From: Flavobacterium cupreum
Lineage (GTDB): Bacteria; Bacteroidota; Bacteroidia; Flavobacteriales; Flavobacteriaceae
Direction of reading: 5' to 3'
Assembly (NCBI RefSeq): GCF_003996965.1
Contig: NZ_QWDM01000001.1
Coordinates: 496,001 to 560,000, forward strand
DNA length: 64,000 nt
A program made the translations under genes and the position numbers. The number at the start of each line of letters is the position of its first letter. Position 1 is the stretch's first letter. The notes under the pieces are model-generated. The model saw only the letters and a program-made list of their open reading frames with translations, had not been told where the DNA came from and did not search any database. Shown here in pieces: positions 36,434 through 44,368 of this stretch.

Positions 36434-37264
36434 CTATTTTTTTGATTTTAATATCCTTCTGATTTTTTTTACGTTTTTGATCTTGATTCCCTCTGCCTCT
36501 ACTAAGGCTAAATCTTCCAAAAACTCATCTTTAAAAGTTGAGTTGGGTTCTTCAAAAGGCTGGTCTTTTAATTTTATATAAAGAGCCTCTGCTTCCTGAT
36601 AATGTCCTTGTAATAAAAACAGCAGCGGTTTATTGGAAATAGGATATTTCGATTCGGGATCATACTTCATACTTTGATTTAAATAATACGCCACATCATT
36701 TAATTTTTGAGTTACAAGGCTGTACCAGGCCAGACTATTGTAATCCCTTCCCATTTTTTTCTTTGTGACGCTATCAGGGGCAATTTTATAGTACGCAGCA
36801 TCCAAAGCAACCAAACCAAGATAGTGCGCCCTTAGGTCCTTATTTGATTTTAACGATGAAATACCGGTTTTTAAAAAGTAATCACGATACTCTTTGACAC
36901 GAGCAGTATCTGAGACGAATAGCAGTTGCGACCTGGCGTCTGACGTATAATTATAAGAAATCAGGCTGATTTTATACCGGTAGCCCACGTCATCTTTTAA
37001 TTTTAAAATATTCGAAATTAATGAATCTGCCCTGCTTATGTCATTTTCCTGCAAGTAATACTCGTAAAATTTTAATATTCGGTCCGGGCTTTTACCACGG
37101 ATAAGGTTTGCGGTGTTTTTCTTTTTTAAATTAAATTCAGCTCTTATAGTATCTAATGTTTCTGTTTTGTTATTTTGACACGTCATATGGGCGTGTAGGT
37201 TTGCCTGAGATACTGAAATACTTAGCATTAGTATCGCGTAGAATAATATTATTATTGATTTCAT
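36434..37264 (-). CDS. Uncharacterised secreted protein, TPR-like
   Basis: 276 residues with a Sec signal peptide (about 1-24, SQANLHA) and an alpha-helical body with repeating segments (EYYLQENDISRADSLISNILKL, AYYLNQSMKYDPESKYP, LLLQGHYQEAEALYIKLKDQ) that look like degenerate tetratricopeptide repeats. The C-terminus is lysine-rich (KIKNVKKIRRILKSKK). No enzymatic motif seen. It has its own terminator and appears to stand alone. Confidence 0.7.
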   Translation of the reverse strand: MKSIIILFYAILMLSISVSQANLHAHMTCQNNKTETLDTIRAEFNLKKKNTANLIRGKSPDRILKFYEYYLQENDISRADSLISNILKLKDDVGYRYKISLISYNYTSDARSQLLFVSDTARVKEYRDYFLKTGISSLKSNKDLRAHYLGLVALDAAYYKIAPDSVTKKKMGRDYNSLAWYSLVTQKLNDVAYYLNQSMKYDPESKYPISNKPLLFLLQGHYQEAEALYIKLKDQPFEEPNSTFKDEFLEDLALVEAEGIKIKNVKKIRRILKSKK

Positions 37265-37472
37265 TTTTTTAAAACTTTACTTAAATTTAGTTTTTGTCCG
37301 GCTTTTTCTCCCATACATAGCATCTTTTGTAAGGCAGCGTAAGACCATGTCTTATTCTGCTGTCACTATTAGACTGTTATAATTCTTTTCCGGTAAATTT
37401 TTTTAATTGAACAGTTTAAGCAGCAGAATATTAGCTGTTAATTTAACACACTTGTGGCTGTCACTTTTGAAT

Positions 37473-37841
37473 TTAACCTATTTTTGGTTTCAAAAAAAGA
37501 GAAGAGAAACCCGAAGAAACAGAATTCTCGGGATGATTGGATTTTTGATTTTCATTGCAAAAATCATAATTTCCGGCTTTTAAGGCAGTTGCGTTACATA
37601 CTAAAAAAACAGTTGCAGATGGTACGCAAATGCATTTAGCGTCTTTACAATTATTATGACAGCAATGATGCTTTTTATTTTTATGCCCGGCAGCAGCCGC
37701 ACAGCAATCTTTTTTACCAGTAGCTGATGACATTTCTGTGGCAGAATGAGCTATTTTAGATTTACTTCCACACGCAAAAGTATTATCCGGCATCAGGAAA
37801 ATGCTCAATAATAAAACTGCTAAAAAGTAAAAGTTTTTCAT
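37473..37841 (-). CDS. Secreted Cys/His-rich small protein
   Basis: 122 residues with a signal peptide (about 1-23, DNTFA|C) and ten cysteines plus several histidines, concentrated in DCCAAAAGHKNKKHHCC and CKDAKCIC. This composition suggests metal binding (copper or zinc) or disulfide-rich packing. The C-terminal quarter is Ser/Asn-rich. No domain recognised. Confidence 0.6.
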   Translation of the reverse strand: MKNFYFLAVLLLSIFLMPDNTFACGSKSKIAHSATEMSSATGKKDCCAAAAGHKNKKHHCCHNNCKDAKCICVPSATVFLVCNATALKAGNYDFCNENQKSNHPENSVSSGFSSLFLKPKIG

Positions 37842-37971
37842 TCGTCAAATTAAATCGGATACAAACATAATAATTATACTTTAGTCACTACTAGTTTGTT
37901 AACTATTATTTATTCGAAAGCTTAAACTTTTTTTATTTTTTCTGTCATGGCATTATTATTTTTAAGTAGAG

Positions 37972-38802
37972 CTAAAGTGCCCGTATATCCCTTAAACTAT
38001 ATCCTCTTTGTTTTCTAAAGAACTTGTTTAGATGGCTTACATCCGTAAAACCAAATTCATATGCTATTTCGTTCATACGTTTATCGCTGAACTTTATTCT
38101 ATGCTCTATCAGGTTAACCTTGTATTTGGCGATATACTGCTGTAGGGTGTCATTGGTATGTTTTTTAAAATACCTGCCAACATAAGCAGTCGATACTGAA
38201 AATACGCTGCTGATCTGCTCTGCTTTTAACTTTTCAGGATCATAAATATTCTGCTGAATATATTGCAATATTTTAACGGCCTTTTCTTCTGTCGTTTCAG
38301 AGATATAATCAGGTAAAAAAGTGGCAATATTTCGGGCTACAATTATAATTAAAGTATTTATTAACTGATGTATTAAGTCTTCGTTATACAAATGCTTAAA
38401 GGTGTACTCCTCATAAATGGTCTCAATAACAGGTGCAACAAAGCTCCTGTCAGAAATATTCCTGAGAATACATTCATTGTGATGATTGGCATTCTGTAAA
38501 ATATATTCCAGACGCTGCAGGCTGTCACTGCCAAAATTATTTTTCTCTAAGTACATATTGGTAAAGCGGAGAAAAAAAAATTCTGTTTTAGTCTCAATTA
38601 CAAAGTGATGCGTGTCTTCCGGTGTCATCAAATAGAGCTGTCCGGCATGATATTTACATTCTGACTGATTTAAAATATGTCTTCCTGTACCCGATCGTAT
38701 AAAAGCTAATTCAAAAAAATTATGACCGTGCTCAAACTTAGAGCAGACTTCAGCTTCGTTAAAGCTTATTTCATAAGGCGTATGTAAAGTTTCCTTCTTC
38801 AT
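37972..38802 (-). CDS. AraC family transcriptional regulator (cupin type)
   Basis: 276 residues: N-terminal cupin domain (FEHGHNFFELAFIRSGTGRHILN, about 20-100, with HxH-containing cupin pattern) and C-terminal AraC HTH domain (about 180-275; ISSVFSVSTAYVGRYFKKHTND, MNEIAYEFGFTDVSHLNKFFRKQRG). It is divergent from the oxidoreductase gene at 38896, 93 bp away, which is its probable target. Confidence 0.93.
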   Translation of the reverse strand: MKKETLHTPYEISFNEAEVCSKFEHGHNFFELAFIRSGTGRHILNQSECKYHAGQLYLMTPEDTHHFVIETKTEFFFLRFTNMYLEKNNFGSDSLQRLEYILQNANHHNECILRNISDRSFVAPVIETIYEEYTFKHLYNEDLIHQLINTLIIIVARNIATFLPDYISETTEEKAVKILQYIQQNIYDPEKLKAEQISSVFSVSTAYVGRYFKKHTNDTLQQYIAKYKVNLIEHRIKFSDKRMNEIAYEFGFTDVSHLNKFFRKQRGYSLRDIRAL

Positions 38803-38830
38803 GGTGTAAATATACTTATTTATAGAAAAC

Positions 38831-38868
38831 TTATACTTTCTAAATGGTGGTTTTTAAGTATAATTTTG
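38831..38868. promoter_or_regulatory. Divergent promoter with inverted repeat between AraC and oxidoreductase genes
   Basis: Inverted repeat TTATACTT (38831-38838) / AAGTATAA (38856-38863), overlapping the plus-strand -7 box TAATTTTG (38861-38868). Suits binding of the divergently encoded AraC protein. Confidence 0.5.
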
Positions 38869-38895
38869 TACTACAAACAATAAAAAATTAATTTT

Positions 38896-39837
38896 ATGAA
38901 AGCAATATTTTTAAAAACCCCCGGGGCTGTGGAGAATTTCATTTATAAAGAAGTGCCACAACCCTCGATTACTGCGGATGAAGTCTTGGTTAAAGTCGAA
39001 AGTATTAGTATCAACCCAATAGATATCAAAACAAGAAAAGGTTTGGGGGTTTATATCTACGCTAATCTCGATCCGGCAAAGGAGTACATTCTAGGCTGGG
39101 ATATTTCAGGAATTGTCATTCAGTCCAACTCTCCTTTATTTATAGCTGGAGACGAGGTCTTCGGTATGGTCAATTTCCCGGGATTGGGGGCAGCGTATGC
39201 AGAATTTGTAGCAGCGCCTGCCGCTCATTTAGCCAAAAAACCCGCTGGTATTTCACATCCTCAGGCTGCAGGCGCGACACTGGCGGCACTGACTGCCTGG
39301 CAAAATCTGGTAAACAGGGCCCATATCAAATCGGGAGACCGTGTTTCAATACATGCTGCGGCTGGCGGAGTTGGGCACTTTGCGGTACAAATTGCCAAAC
39401 ACTTTGGGGCATACGTGATTGGAACTTCTTCAGCCGCCAATAAAGATTTCGTTTTGTCTGTCGGAGCAGATGAACATATTGATTACAAAACCCAGACTTT
39501 AAGCGAAAGCGTCGAAAATGTTGACTTCGTTTTAGAATGTCTTGACAATCAAAGTATACTTAATTCCTTGCAGGTCATCAGACCCGGTGGGAGTCTGATT
39601 AGCATCCTTACCAATATCAGTCCGGAAGTACAAGTTCAGGCAGACGCCATGTCGATACAAACAGCTTATACAAGTGTAACTTCAAATGGAGCTGATATGA
39701 AACATATTGCTGAACTCCTTAGTTCCGGGGCGATAAAATCTCACATTTCAAAAGAATTTAGTTTCGACCAAATGGCTGAAGCCCATAACCAAATTGAGAG
39801 CGGACGTACTGTTGGCAAAGTGATCGTAAACCTTTAA
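38896..39837 (+). CDS. Zinc-independent medium-chain alcohol dehydrogenase / quinone oxidoreductase-like protein
   Basis: NADPH-dependent oxidoreductase of 313 residues. It has a GroES-like N-terminal domain (SINPIDIKTRKG, GWDISGIV), then a Rossmann domain with AAAGGVGHFAVQIAK (about 155-169) and the C-terminal GRTVGKVIV motif. The zinc-ligand cysteines of alcohol dehydrogenases are absent, as in quinone oxidoreductases. Divergent from an AraC gene; followed 29 bp later by a DUF1579-like secreted protein gene, likely an operon. Confidence 0.93.
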   Translation: MKAIFLKTPGAVENFIYKEVPQPSITADEVLVKVESISINPIDIKTRKGLGVYIYANLDPAKEYILGWDISGIVIQSNSPLFIAGDEVFGMVNFPGLGAAYAEFVAAPAAHLAKKPAGISHPQAAGATLAALTAWQNLVNRAHIKSGDRVSIHAAAGGVGHFAVQIAKHFGAYVIGTSSAANKDFVLSVGADEHIDYKTQTLSESVENVDFVLECLDNQSILNSLQVIRPGGSLISILTNISPEVQVQADAMSIQTAYTSVTSNGADMKHIAELLSSGAIKSHISKEFSFDQMAEAHNQIESGRTVGKVIVNL

Positions 39838-39866
39838 TTGAAAGCAATTTATAAAATCATCAAATT

Positions 39867-40490
39867 ATGAACAAAAAAATAAATAGTAATCGATCTGTTA
39901 AATGCTTTAAAATGATAAAGCTGTTACTGCTGTTAGTACCTTTTTTATCCTTTTCCCAACAAAAAAAATCTGCTAAAGAAGCACTGAATGAATTGGGGCC
40001 TGAAAATTCTGTTTTAGCCAAACGAGCGGGGCTTTGGAACGTTACCGAAACTGTATGGGAATATCCCGGAGCAAAAGCTGTTGTAATTAAGGGCATGGTA
40101 GCCGAACGTGTGATGATTGGTTTGATGTTACAGGAATTTATACGACCATTGAAAGATACCCTGCATCATGATGTAAGACGTACTGACCTAATCACCTTCA
40201 ACCAATTGGAAAGCCGCTGGAATTATGTGTCTTTCGATACCCGTGCGCCGGTTGGCCTAATGCCTGCATGGGGTAATGTTCGTGGAGACGGCACTAAAAT
40301 TGACTTAAATTTTGCACCTTTCGCTGTTGTAGCTGACGCAGCCGATATAAAAGGCCAATTAATGATAATGGATCAGTCTTTTATTTTTAAGGATGAAAAC
40401 AGCGACGTGAAAGACCAGTATTTCATGCTTGCCGATGGTAAAGGAACAAGATGGTTAGGACGACGCTATAGCTTTGTCAGGATAAAGTAA
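39867..40490 (+). CDS. Secreted DUF1579-like protein
   Basis: 207 residues; the internal Met at 39912 would give a tidier signal peptide (MIKLLLLLVPFLSFSQQ). The mature part begins LGPENSVLAKRAGLWNVTETVW and continues as a lipocalin-like beta-barrel (LQEFIRPLKD, FDTRAPVGLMPAWG, GTRWLGRRYSFV), the layout of DUF1579. Function unknown. Probably cotranscribed with the upstream oxidoreductase. Confidence 0.75.
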   Translation: MNKKINSNRSVKCFKMIKLLLLLVPFLSFSQQKKSAKEALNELGPENSVLAKRAGLWNVTETVWEYPGAKAVVIKGMVAERVMIGLMLQEFIRPLKDTLHHDVRRTDLITFNQLESRWNYVSFDTRAPVGLMPAWGNVRGDGTKIDLNFAPFAVVADAADIKGQLMIMDQSFIFKDENSDVKDQYFMLADGKGTRWLGRRYSFVRIK

Positions 40491-40639
40491 TCATAAGTAT
40501 ACATAAATTACAATATGCAAATAAAAAAATATTGAAAATGAGAAGGCTTCCCTAAATCACCCGCTCTTTTGTTTGTATATTGGTTACGGGCAAATTAAGC
40601 GGATTTTAAAAATAAGCTGGAATATTTATAAAAAAATAA

Positions 40640-40647
40640 TACATTTG
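40640..40647 (+). promoter_or_regulatory. -7 promoter box (TACATTTG) for the attenuator region
   Basis: Exact TAnnTTTG match, 16 bp before the first leader peptide start codon. Confidence 0.6.
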
Positions 40648-40662
40648 CAGTCAGTAAAAAAA

Positions 40663-40716
40663 ATGAAAAAATTAATTAACATCGTATCAATTAGTACCGT
40701 TATTATCATTAGATAA
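40663..40716 (+). CDS. Leader peptide 1 (17 aa, Ile/Val-rich)
   Basis: ATG 40663 to TAA 40714-40716 encodes MKKLINIVSISTVIIIR: six Ile, two Val, one Leu, with three consecutive Ile codons four codons before the stop. It precedes an intrinsic terminator by 40 nt. This is the arrangement of ribosome-mediated transcription attenuation, where scarcity of charged tRNA-Ile would stall the ribosome and favour read-through. Confidence 0.8.
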   Translation: MKKLINIVSISTVIIIR

Positions 40717-40755
40717 ATAGCGAGAGGTATTATAGATAGTATACATATAAATTTT

Positions 40756-40783
40756 AAAGCCTCCCTCATCCGGAGGCTTTTTT
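40756..40783 (+). terminator. Attenuator terminator 1
   Basis: Perfect 9-bp stem (40756-40764 with 40772-40780), 7-nt loop, six-T run. The GAGAGG stretch just after leader peptide 1 can pair in part with the 5' arm as a weak antiterminator. Confidence 0.85.
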
Positions 40784-40795
40784 ATTTACATTAAA

Positions 40796-40855
40796 ATGGA
40801 AAATCTAAAACAAAATATCATTACGGTTTCAATTATTATCATTCGTCAAACTTGA
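40796..40855 (+). CDS. Leader peptide 2 (19 aa, Ile-rich)
   Basis: ATG 40796 to TGA 40853-40855 encodes MENLKQNIITVSIIIIRQT: six Ile, including four in a row, one Val, one Leu, two Thr. Its core NIITVSIIIIR resembles the NIVSISTVIIIR of leader peptide 1, so the two units probably arose by duplication. Confidence 0.8.
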   Translation: MENLKQNIITVSIIIIRQT

Positions 40856-40881
40856 CGGGTCAGGATTTTATGGAACAAAAA

Positions 40882-40919
40882 AAAGCCTTTCTCTGTCCTG
40901 ATGAGAAAGGCTTTTTTTT
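40882..40919 (+). terminator. Attenuator terminator 2
   Basis: Perfect 12-bp stem (40882-40893 with 40903-40914), 9-nt loop, eight-T run. TCAGGA at 40860-40865 is complementary to TCCTGA at 40896-40901 in the loop, giving a possible alternative pairing. Confidence 0.9.
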
Positions 40920-40982
40920 ATGCCTTAAACACAACATCTTTTACGAAAAATATTTTTTAATACTATTAAAAATTCGAACAAA

Positions 40983-41495
40983 ATGAAACAGGAATATACC
41001 TTAACGCTCTACACGGAAGATAAAACAGGCTTGATAAATAAAATAGCCATTATGTTTTTAAGAAAGAAAATTGCTCTTGAAAGTCTGAATGTATCTACTT
41101 GTGAAATTACTAAAATGTACCGATTTACTGTTGTTATTAGGACCAGTCCGGAAGTTGTACACAATCTGGTCCTCCAGTTAGAAAAAATTATAGATGTTTT
41201 TAAATGTTACTATAATACAAATGAGGAAATCATATTTGGGCATCTCTGTTTTTTAAAAATTCCAACAGCTGCAGTTACAGACAATGAACCAATCGAAATA
41301 GTATTGAGGAAGATGGGCGCCAGGGCAATATCAATTGATAAACACTTTATGATATTTGAAGTTTCCGGCCATGAAAAAGAATTAGATGATTTATATATCC
41401 TACTAAAGCAAAATGATATGATTGTTGAATTTATAAAAAGTTCGCGAATTGCACTTTCAAAATCAGGACAAGGATTTAAAGATGAGGCAAAATGA
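40983..41495 (+). CDS. ilvN: Acetolactate synthase small (regulatory) subunit, orphan copy
   Basis: ACT-domain regulatory subunit that confers feedback control on the IlvB catalytic subunit in branched-chain amino acid synthesis. 170 residues: the N-terminal ACT domain (about 4-75; YTLTLYTEDKTGLINKIAIMFLRKK, IALESLNVS) and a C-terminal small-subunit domain (FLKIP, EFIKSSRIALSKSG) follow the IlvN pattern. No ilvB, ilvC, ilvD or leu gene lies nearby. Tandem Ile-rich attenuators upstream support a branched-chain amino acid role. It may be a second, specialised IlvN or the remnant of a moved operon. Confidence 0.88.
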   Translation: MKQEYTLTLYTEDKTGLINKIAIMFLRKKIALESLNVSTCEITKMYRFTVVIRTSPEVVHNLVLQLEKIIDVFKCYYNTNEEIIFGHLCFLKIPTAAVTDNEPIEIVLRKMGARAISIDKHFMIFEVSGHEKELDDLYILLKQNDMIVEFIKSSRIALSKSGQGFKDEAK

Positions 41496-41815
41496 TATTT
41501 TAATGAATATTTCTCCTTTGTTATAACTTCAAAAAAAAATTGAAATTTACGTCCCCATAATTTAAATTAAAATTATTTTAGCGTAAAAGTATCATTTAAA
41601 GGCACATTTCTATCTTTCATTTTAAGTAGAAGCGCATCATTTTTACATTTTAAATCAAATAACATAAACAATAGTGTTACTAGCAATCTGGTCTGTGAGA
41701 GATCGGAGGCTATCAGAATGCCGGGTTGAAAGAAGTACCTGTGAACTTTACAAAAATTTGGCTTCCGCCGATAAAAAAATGGTTTAAAACTGCTTAAATA
41801 ATTCCATATAAAAAC
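41496..41815 (+). other. Intergenic region ilvN to AraC gene
   Basis: 320 bp. It contains a 20-bp sequence (41581-41600) that recurs exactly at 42779-42798, with weaker similarity for about 25 bp beyond. No ORF or terminator stands out. Confidence 0.5.
41581..41600 (+). repeat. 20-bp direct repeat, copy 1 (upstream of AraC gene)
   Basis: Identical to copy 2 at 42779-42798 (begins GCGTAAAAGTATC). Lies 216 bp before the AraC start codon. Confidence 0.7.
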
Positions 41816-42784
41816 ATGAAAGATTTGCACAAAATTTATCCTGAAACGGCTCAGGTTCCACAAAATAGGAAAGGCAAAACTGTTACCAGTAATTGTAGTG
41901 ATGCGCTGAAAAAAACAACAGACATTATAAAATATGATCTGAAAAAAGAACTTTCGATAGAATTTGAAATTGTAGATTTAGCTGATTTATACAAAGAATT
42001 TAAAGAGAAACTAACTGTTATCCATCGAACAGATTTCTATCATATCATTTGGTTTCAAAGTGGCAGTTGCACGCATTTGGTTGATTTTAATCCAATAAAA
42101 ATAGATTTCAATTCTTTGTTATTCCTCAACAAGGATATTGTGCACCGTTTTGACGATCAAACGGATGTCGTTGGGAAAGCCATCTTATTTACAGAACGCT
42201 TTTTTTGTACAACAGAGAGCGACACTACGTTTTTACAAAATAGCATTTTGTTCAACGATTTATTTTCAAATTTTCCGGTCAGTCTTCAAAAAACAGCTGC
42301 ACATTTTGAAGAATTATTTCAACAGATGCAAACAGAATTAAAAAACTCCAAAGACCATTTCCAGACTGCTATTTTACAAAATCTGCTGCATAATTTCCTG
42401 CTGCATGCAGAAAGAGAAAGAAGTAGCCAGAATTTTTCTCAAATTAAAAAGGATACTGATTTTGATTATGTGATGCTTTTTAAAAAATCTCTGGAAAAAA
42501 CCTATAAAAATAAAAAACAGGTGAATTATTATGCCAGACAGATCAGCATCACAGAAAAACGGCTGAACCAGGCTACAACGAAGGTTTTAGGCAAAACACC
42601 AAAAGAAATGATTGATGACAGAATTATGCTGGAGGCCAAGAGAATTTTAGCACACACCAGAGAAAGCGTTAAGGAAATCGGCTATAGTTTAGGATTTGAA
42701 GAACCCACTTATTTTATTAAATACTTTAAAAAACATTCTCATGCAACACCAACTGAGTTTAGGGAAAAAATCAATTTGGCGTAA
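41816..42784 (+). CDS. AraC family transcriptional regulator
   Basis: 322 residues: cupin-like N-terminal domain (about 60-140; YHIIWFQSGSCTHLVDF) and C-terminal AraC HTH domain (about 220-320; YARQISITEKRLNQATTKVLGKT, VKEIGYSLGFEEPTYFIKYFKKHSHATPTEFR). It is followed by a SnoaL-like/DoxX gene pair in the same direction, and identical 20-bp sequences lie before it and at its stop codon, so it may control both itself and that pair. Confidence 0.93.
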   Translation: MKDLHKIYPETAQVPQNRKGKTVTSNCSDALKKTTDIIKYDLKKELSIEFEIVDLADLYKEFKEKLTVIHRTDFYHIIWFQSGSCTHLVDFNPIKIDFNSLLFLNKDIVHRFDDQTDVVGKAILFTERFFCTTESDTTFLQNSILFNDLFSNFPVSLQKTAAHFEELFQQMQTELKNSKDHFQTAILQNLLHNFLLHAERERSSQNFSQIKKDTDFDYVMLFKKSLEKTYKNKKQVNYYARQISITEKRLNQATTKVLGKTPKEMIDDRIMLEAKRILAHTRESVKEIGYSLGFEEPTYFIKYFKKHSHATPTEFREKINLA

Positions 42785-42798
42785 AAGTATCATTTAAA
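42779..42798 (+). repeat. 20-bp direct repeat, copy 2 (AraC stop codon / SnoaL promoter)
   Basis: Overlaps the last codon and stop of the AraC gene and lies just upstream of the SnoaL-like gene promoter. Exact match to 41581-41600. Confidence 0.7.
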
Positions 42799-42813
42799 AG
42801 CATTTTTCTACCT

Positions 42814-42843
42814 TTTGTTATTTTTAAAAACCTGGCACTTTTG
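42814..42843 (+). promoter_or_regulatory. Promoter of the SnoaL-like gene
   Basis: -33 TTTG (42814-42817), 18-bp spacer, -7 CACTTTTG (42836-42843, one mismatch to TAnnTTTG), 23 bp before the ATG. The 20-bp repeat sits immediately upstream. Confidence 0.5.
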
Positions 42844-42866
42844 TATGGTAATTTAAACCTAACAAA

Positions 42867-43724
42867 ATGAAAATAACAATCGTAAGTGCCGCCTTGGTTT
42901 TAATAGTGAGTTTATCTTCTTATAAAGAAATTTACCCTGCTTTAAAATCTCTAAATTCTGATAGATTAAGCAACAGACAAAAGGTAGTCCATTTATTAAA
43001 ATCAATTGAAACAGGAGACAAAGAGCCTGTAAAATACATTAATCCAGACAAATACATTCAACACAATCTAAATGCAGCTGACGGTCTGGCGGGTTTTGGT
43101 GCTTTGATGCAATCTTTACCACCACACTCGGCAAGAGTACATACCGTTCGTTCTTTTGAAGACGGTAACTTTGTTTTTACACAAACAGACTATAATTTTT
43201 TCGGACCTAAAATTGGTTTTGACATTTTTCGCTTTGAAGACGGCAAAATTGTGGAACATTGGGACAATTTGCAGGAAACGGCAAGCCCAAATCCGAGCGG
43301 GCATACTATGATTGACGGTACCACCCAAATCAAAGACCTTGATAAAACAGAAGCGAACAAAACTTTGGTTAAAAATTTCATTACGGATATTTTAATAAAC
43401 GGTAAAATGGAAAAATTAGCAGGTTATTTTAACGGAGACCACTACATTCAGCATAATCCTAATGTTCCGGATCAATTATCAGGATTAGGAAAAACACTGG
43501 AAAAATGGGCTAAGCAGGGAATCACCATGAAATATGACAAAATTCATCAAGTTTTAGGGGAAGGTAATTTTGTTCTCATTGTAAGCGAAGGACATCTGGC
43601 AGGAAAACATGATTCGTTCTACGATCTGTACAGGGTCGAAAACGGAAAAATAGCCGAGCACTGGGACACTATTGAGGAAATTCCCTCTAAGGATAATTGG
43701 AAAAATCAAAATGGGAAATTCTAA
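42867..43724 (+). CDS. Secreted protein with two tandem SnoaL-like (NTF2-fold) domains
   Basis: 285 residues: a signal-like N-terminus (about 1-20) then two homologous halves. The first contains KYIQHNLNAADGLAGF and FDIFRFEDGKIVEHWDNLQ; the second contains HYIQHNPNVPDQLSGL and YDLYRVENGKIAEHWDTIEE. These are the hallmarks of SnoaL-like polyketide-cyclase/NTF2 domains, usually single-domain proteins of about 130 residues. Function unknown. A DoxX gene follows 77 bp later. Confidence 0.9.
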   Translation: MKITIVSAALVLIVSLSSYKEIYPALKSLNSDRLSNRQKVVHLLKSIETGDKEPVKYINPDKYIQHNLNAADGLAGFGALMQSLPPHSARVHTVRSFEDGNFVFTQTDYNFFGPKIGFDIFRFEDGKIVEHWDNLQETASPNPSGHTMIDGTTQIKDLDKTEANKTLVKNFITDILINGKMEKLAGYFNGDHYIQHNPNVPDQLSGLGKTLEKWAKQGITMKYDKIHQVLGEGNFVLIVSEGHLAGKHDSFYDLYRVENGKIAEHWDTIEEIPSKDNWKNQNGKF

Positions 43725-43801
43725 AACACCTCAACTTTTTATTAGCATACCAAAAAGTCATGTATTAAAATTCGGAATTTTCACCTTAAAATCATACTTC
43801 A

Positions 43802-44227
43802 ATGTTTAAAATAAAACAATTCAATCAGCCTCTTATATCTGTCGACTTAGCATTCTTTTTTTTAAGAATTGCGCTGGGAGCATTAATTTTTATCAATCAT
43901 GGAATTGAAAAAATATTCACGTTCAATGCTATGCTTGCGATTTTTCCTGACCCTATAGGTATTGGTAAATTTCCGGGTTTAATTTTTGCATTAGCGACCG
44001 ATGGAATTTGCTCCATCCTCATCATTTTTGGTCTGTTTACCAGAATAAGCACCTTACTCCTGTCAATTAATTTACTTGTTGCATTTGTATTCTTTCACAA
44101 ATTACAAATTACAGATGTGCATGGAGAATTAGTGGCGATATATTTAGCAGTTACACTTTTGCTATTTATTTTTGGCCCGGGTAATATTAGCATTGACAAA
44201 TTAATAAAGAATAAATTTTCAGAATAA
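43802..44227 (+). CDS. DoxX family membrane protein
   Basis: 141 residues with four predicted membrane helices and the DoxX features FFLRIALGALIFINHGIEKI near the N-terminus and a central GICSILIIFGLFTRIS. DoxX-family proteins are often linked to redox or sulfur metabolism; the precise role is unknown. Probably cotranscribed with the SnoaL-like gene. Confidence 0.9.
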   Translation: MFKIKQFNQPLISVDLAFFFLRIALGALIFINHGIEKIFTFNAMLAIFPDPIGIGKFPGLIFALATDGICSILIIFGLFTRISTLLLSINLLVAFVFFHKLQITDVHGELVAIYLAVTLLLFIFGPGNISIDKLIKNKFSE

Positions 44228-44294
44228 GCACCAGCTGTAAACGAGGATTTCAGGAGCATGCCAAAAAGGCTTCTGCCCTATTTATCTTAAATAA

Positions 44295-44336
44295 AAAAAT
44301 CCGGTCCATGTAAATTTACGTGGTCCGGATTTTTGT
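44295..44336. terminator. Bidirectional terminator between DoxX and HxlR genes
   Basis: Long stem (about 20 bp with one mismatch and one wobble, arms centred on ATCCGG and CCGGAT) flanked by A and T runs on both strands. Confidence 0.8.
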
Positions 44337-44368
44337 TTAAGATGATGAAATGTATGCTGGTGAATTTG

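Larger units (their letters stand above)
40491..40982 (+). other. Tandem attenuator leader region upstream of ilvN
   Basis: 492 bp without a long gene. From about 40640 it holds a promoter, a first Ile-rich leader peptide and terminator, then a second leader peptide and terminator, then the ilvN start. Each element is listed separately. Confidence 0.8.
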
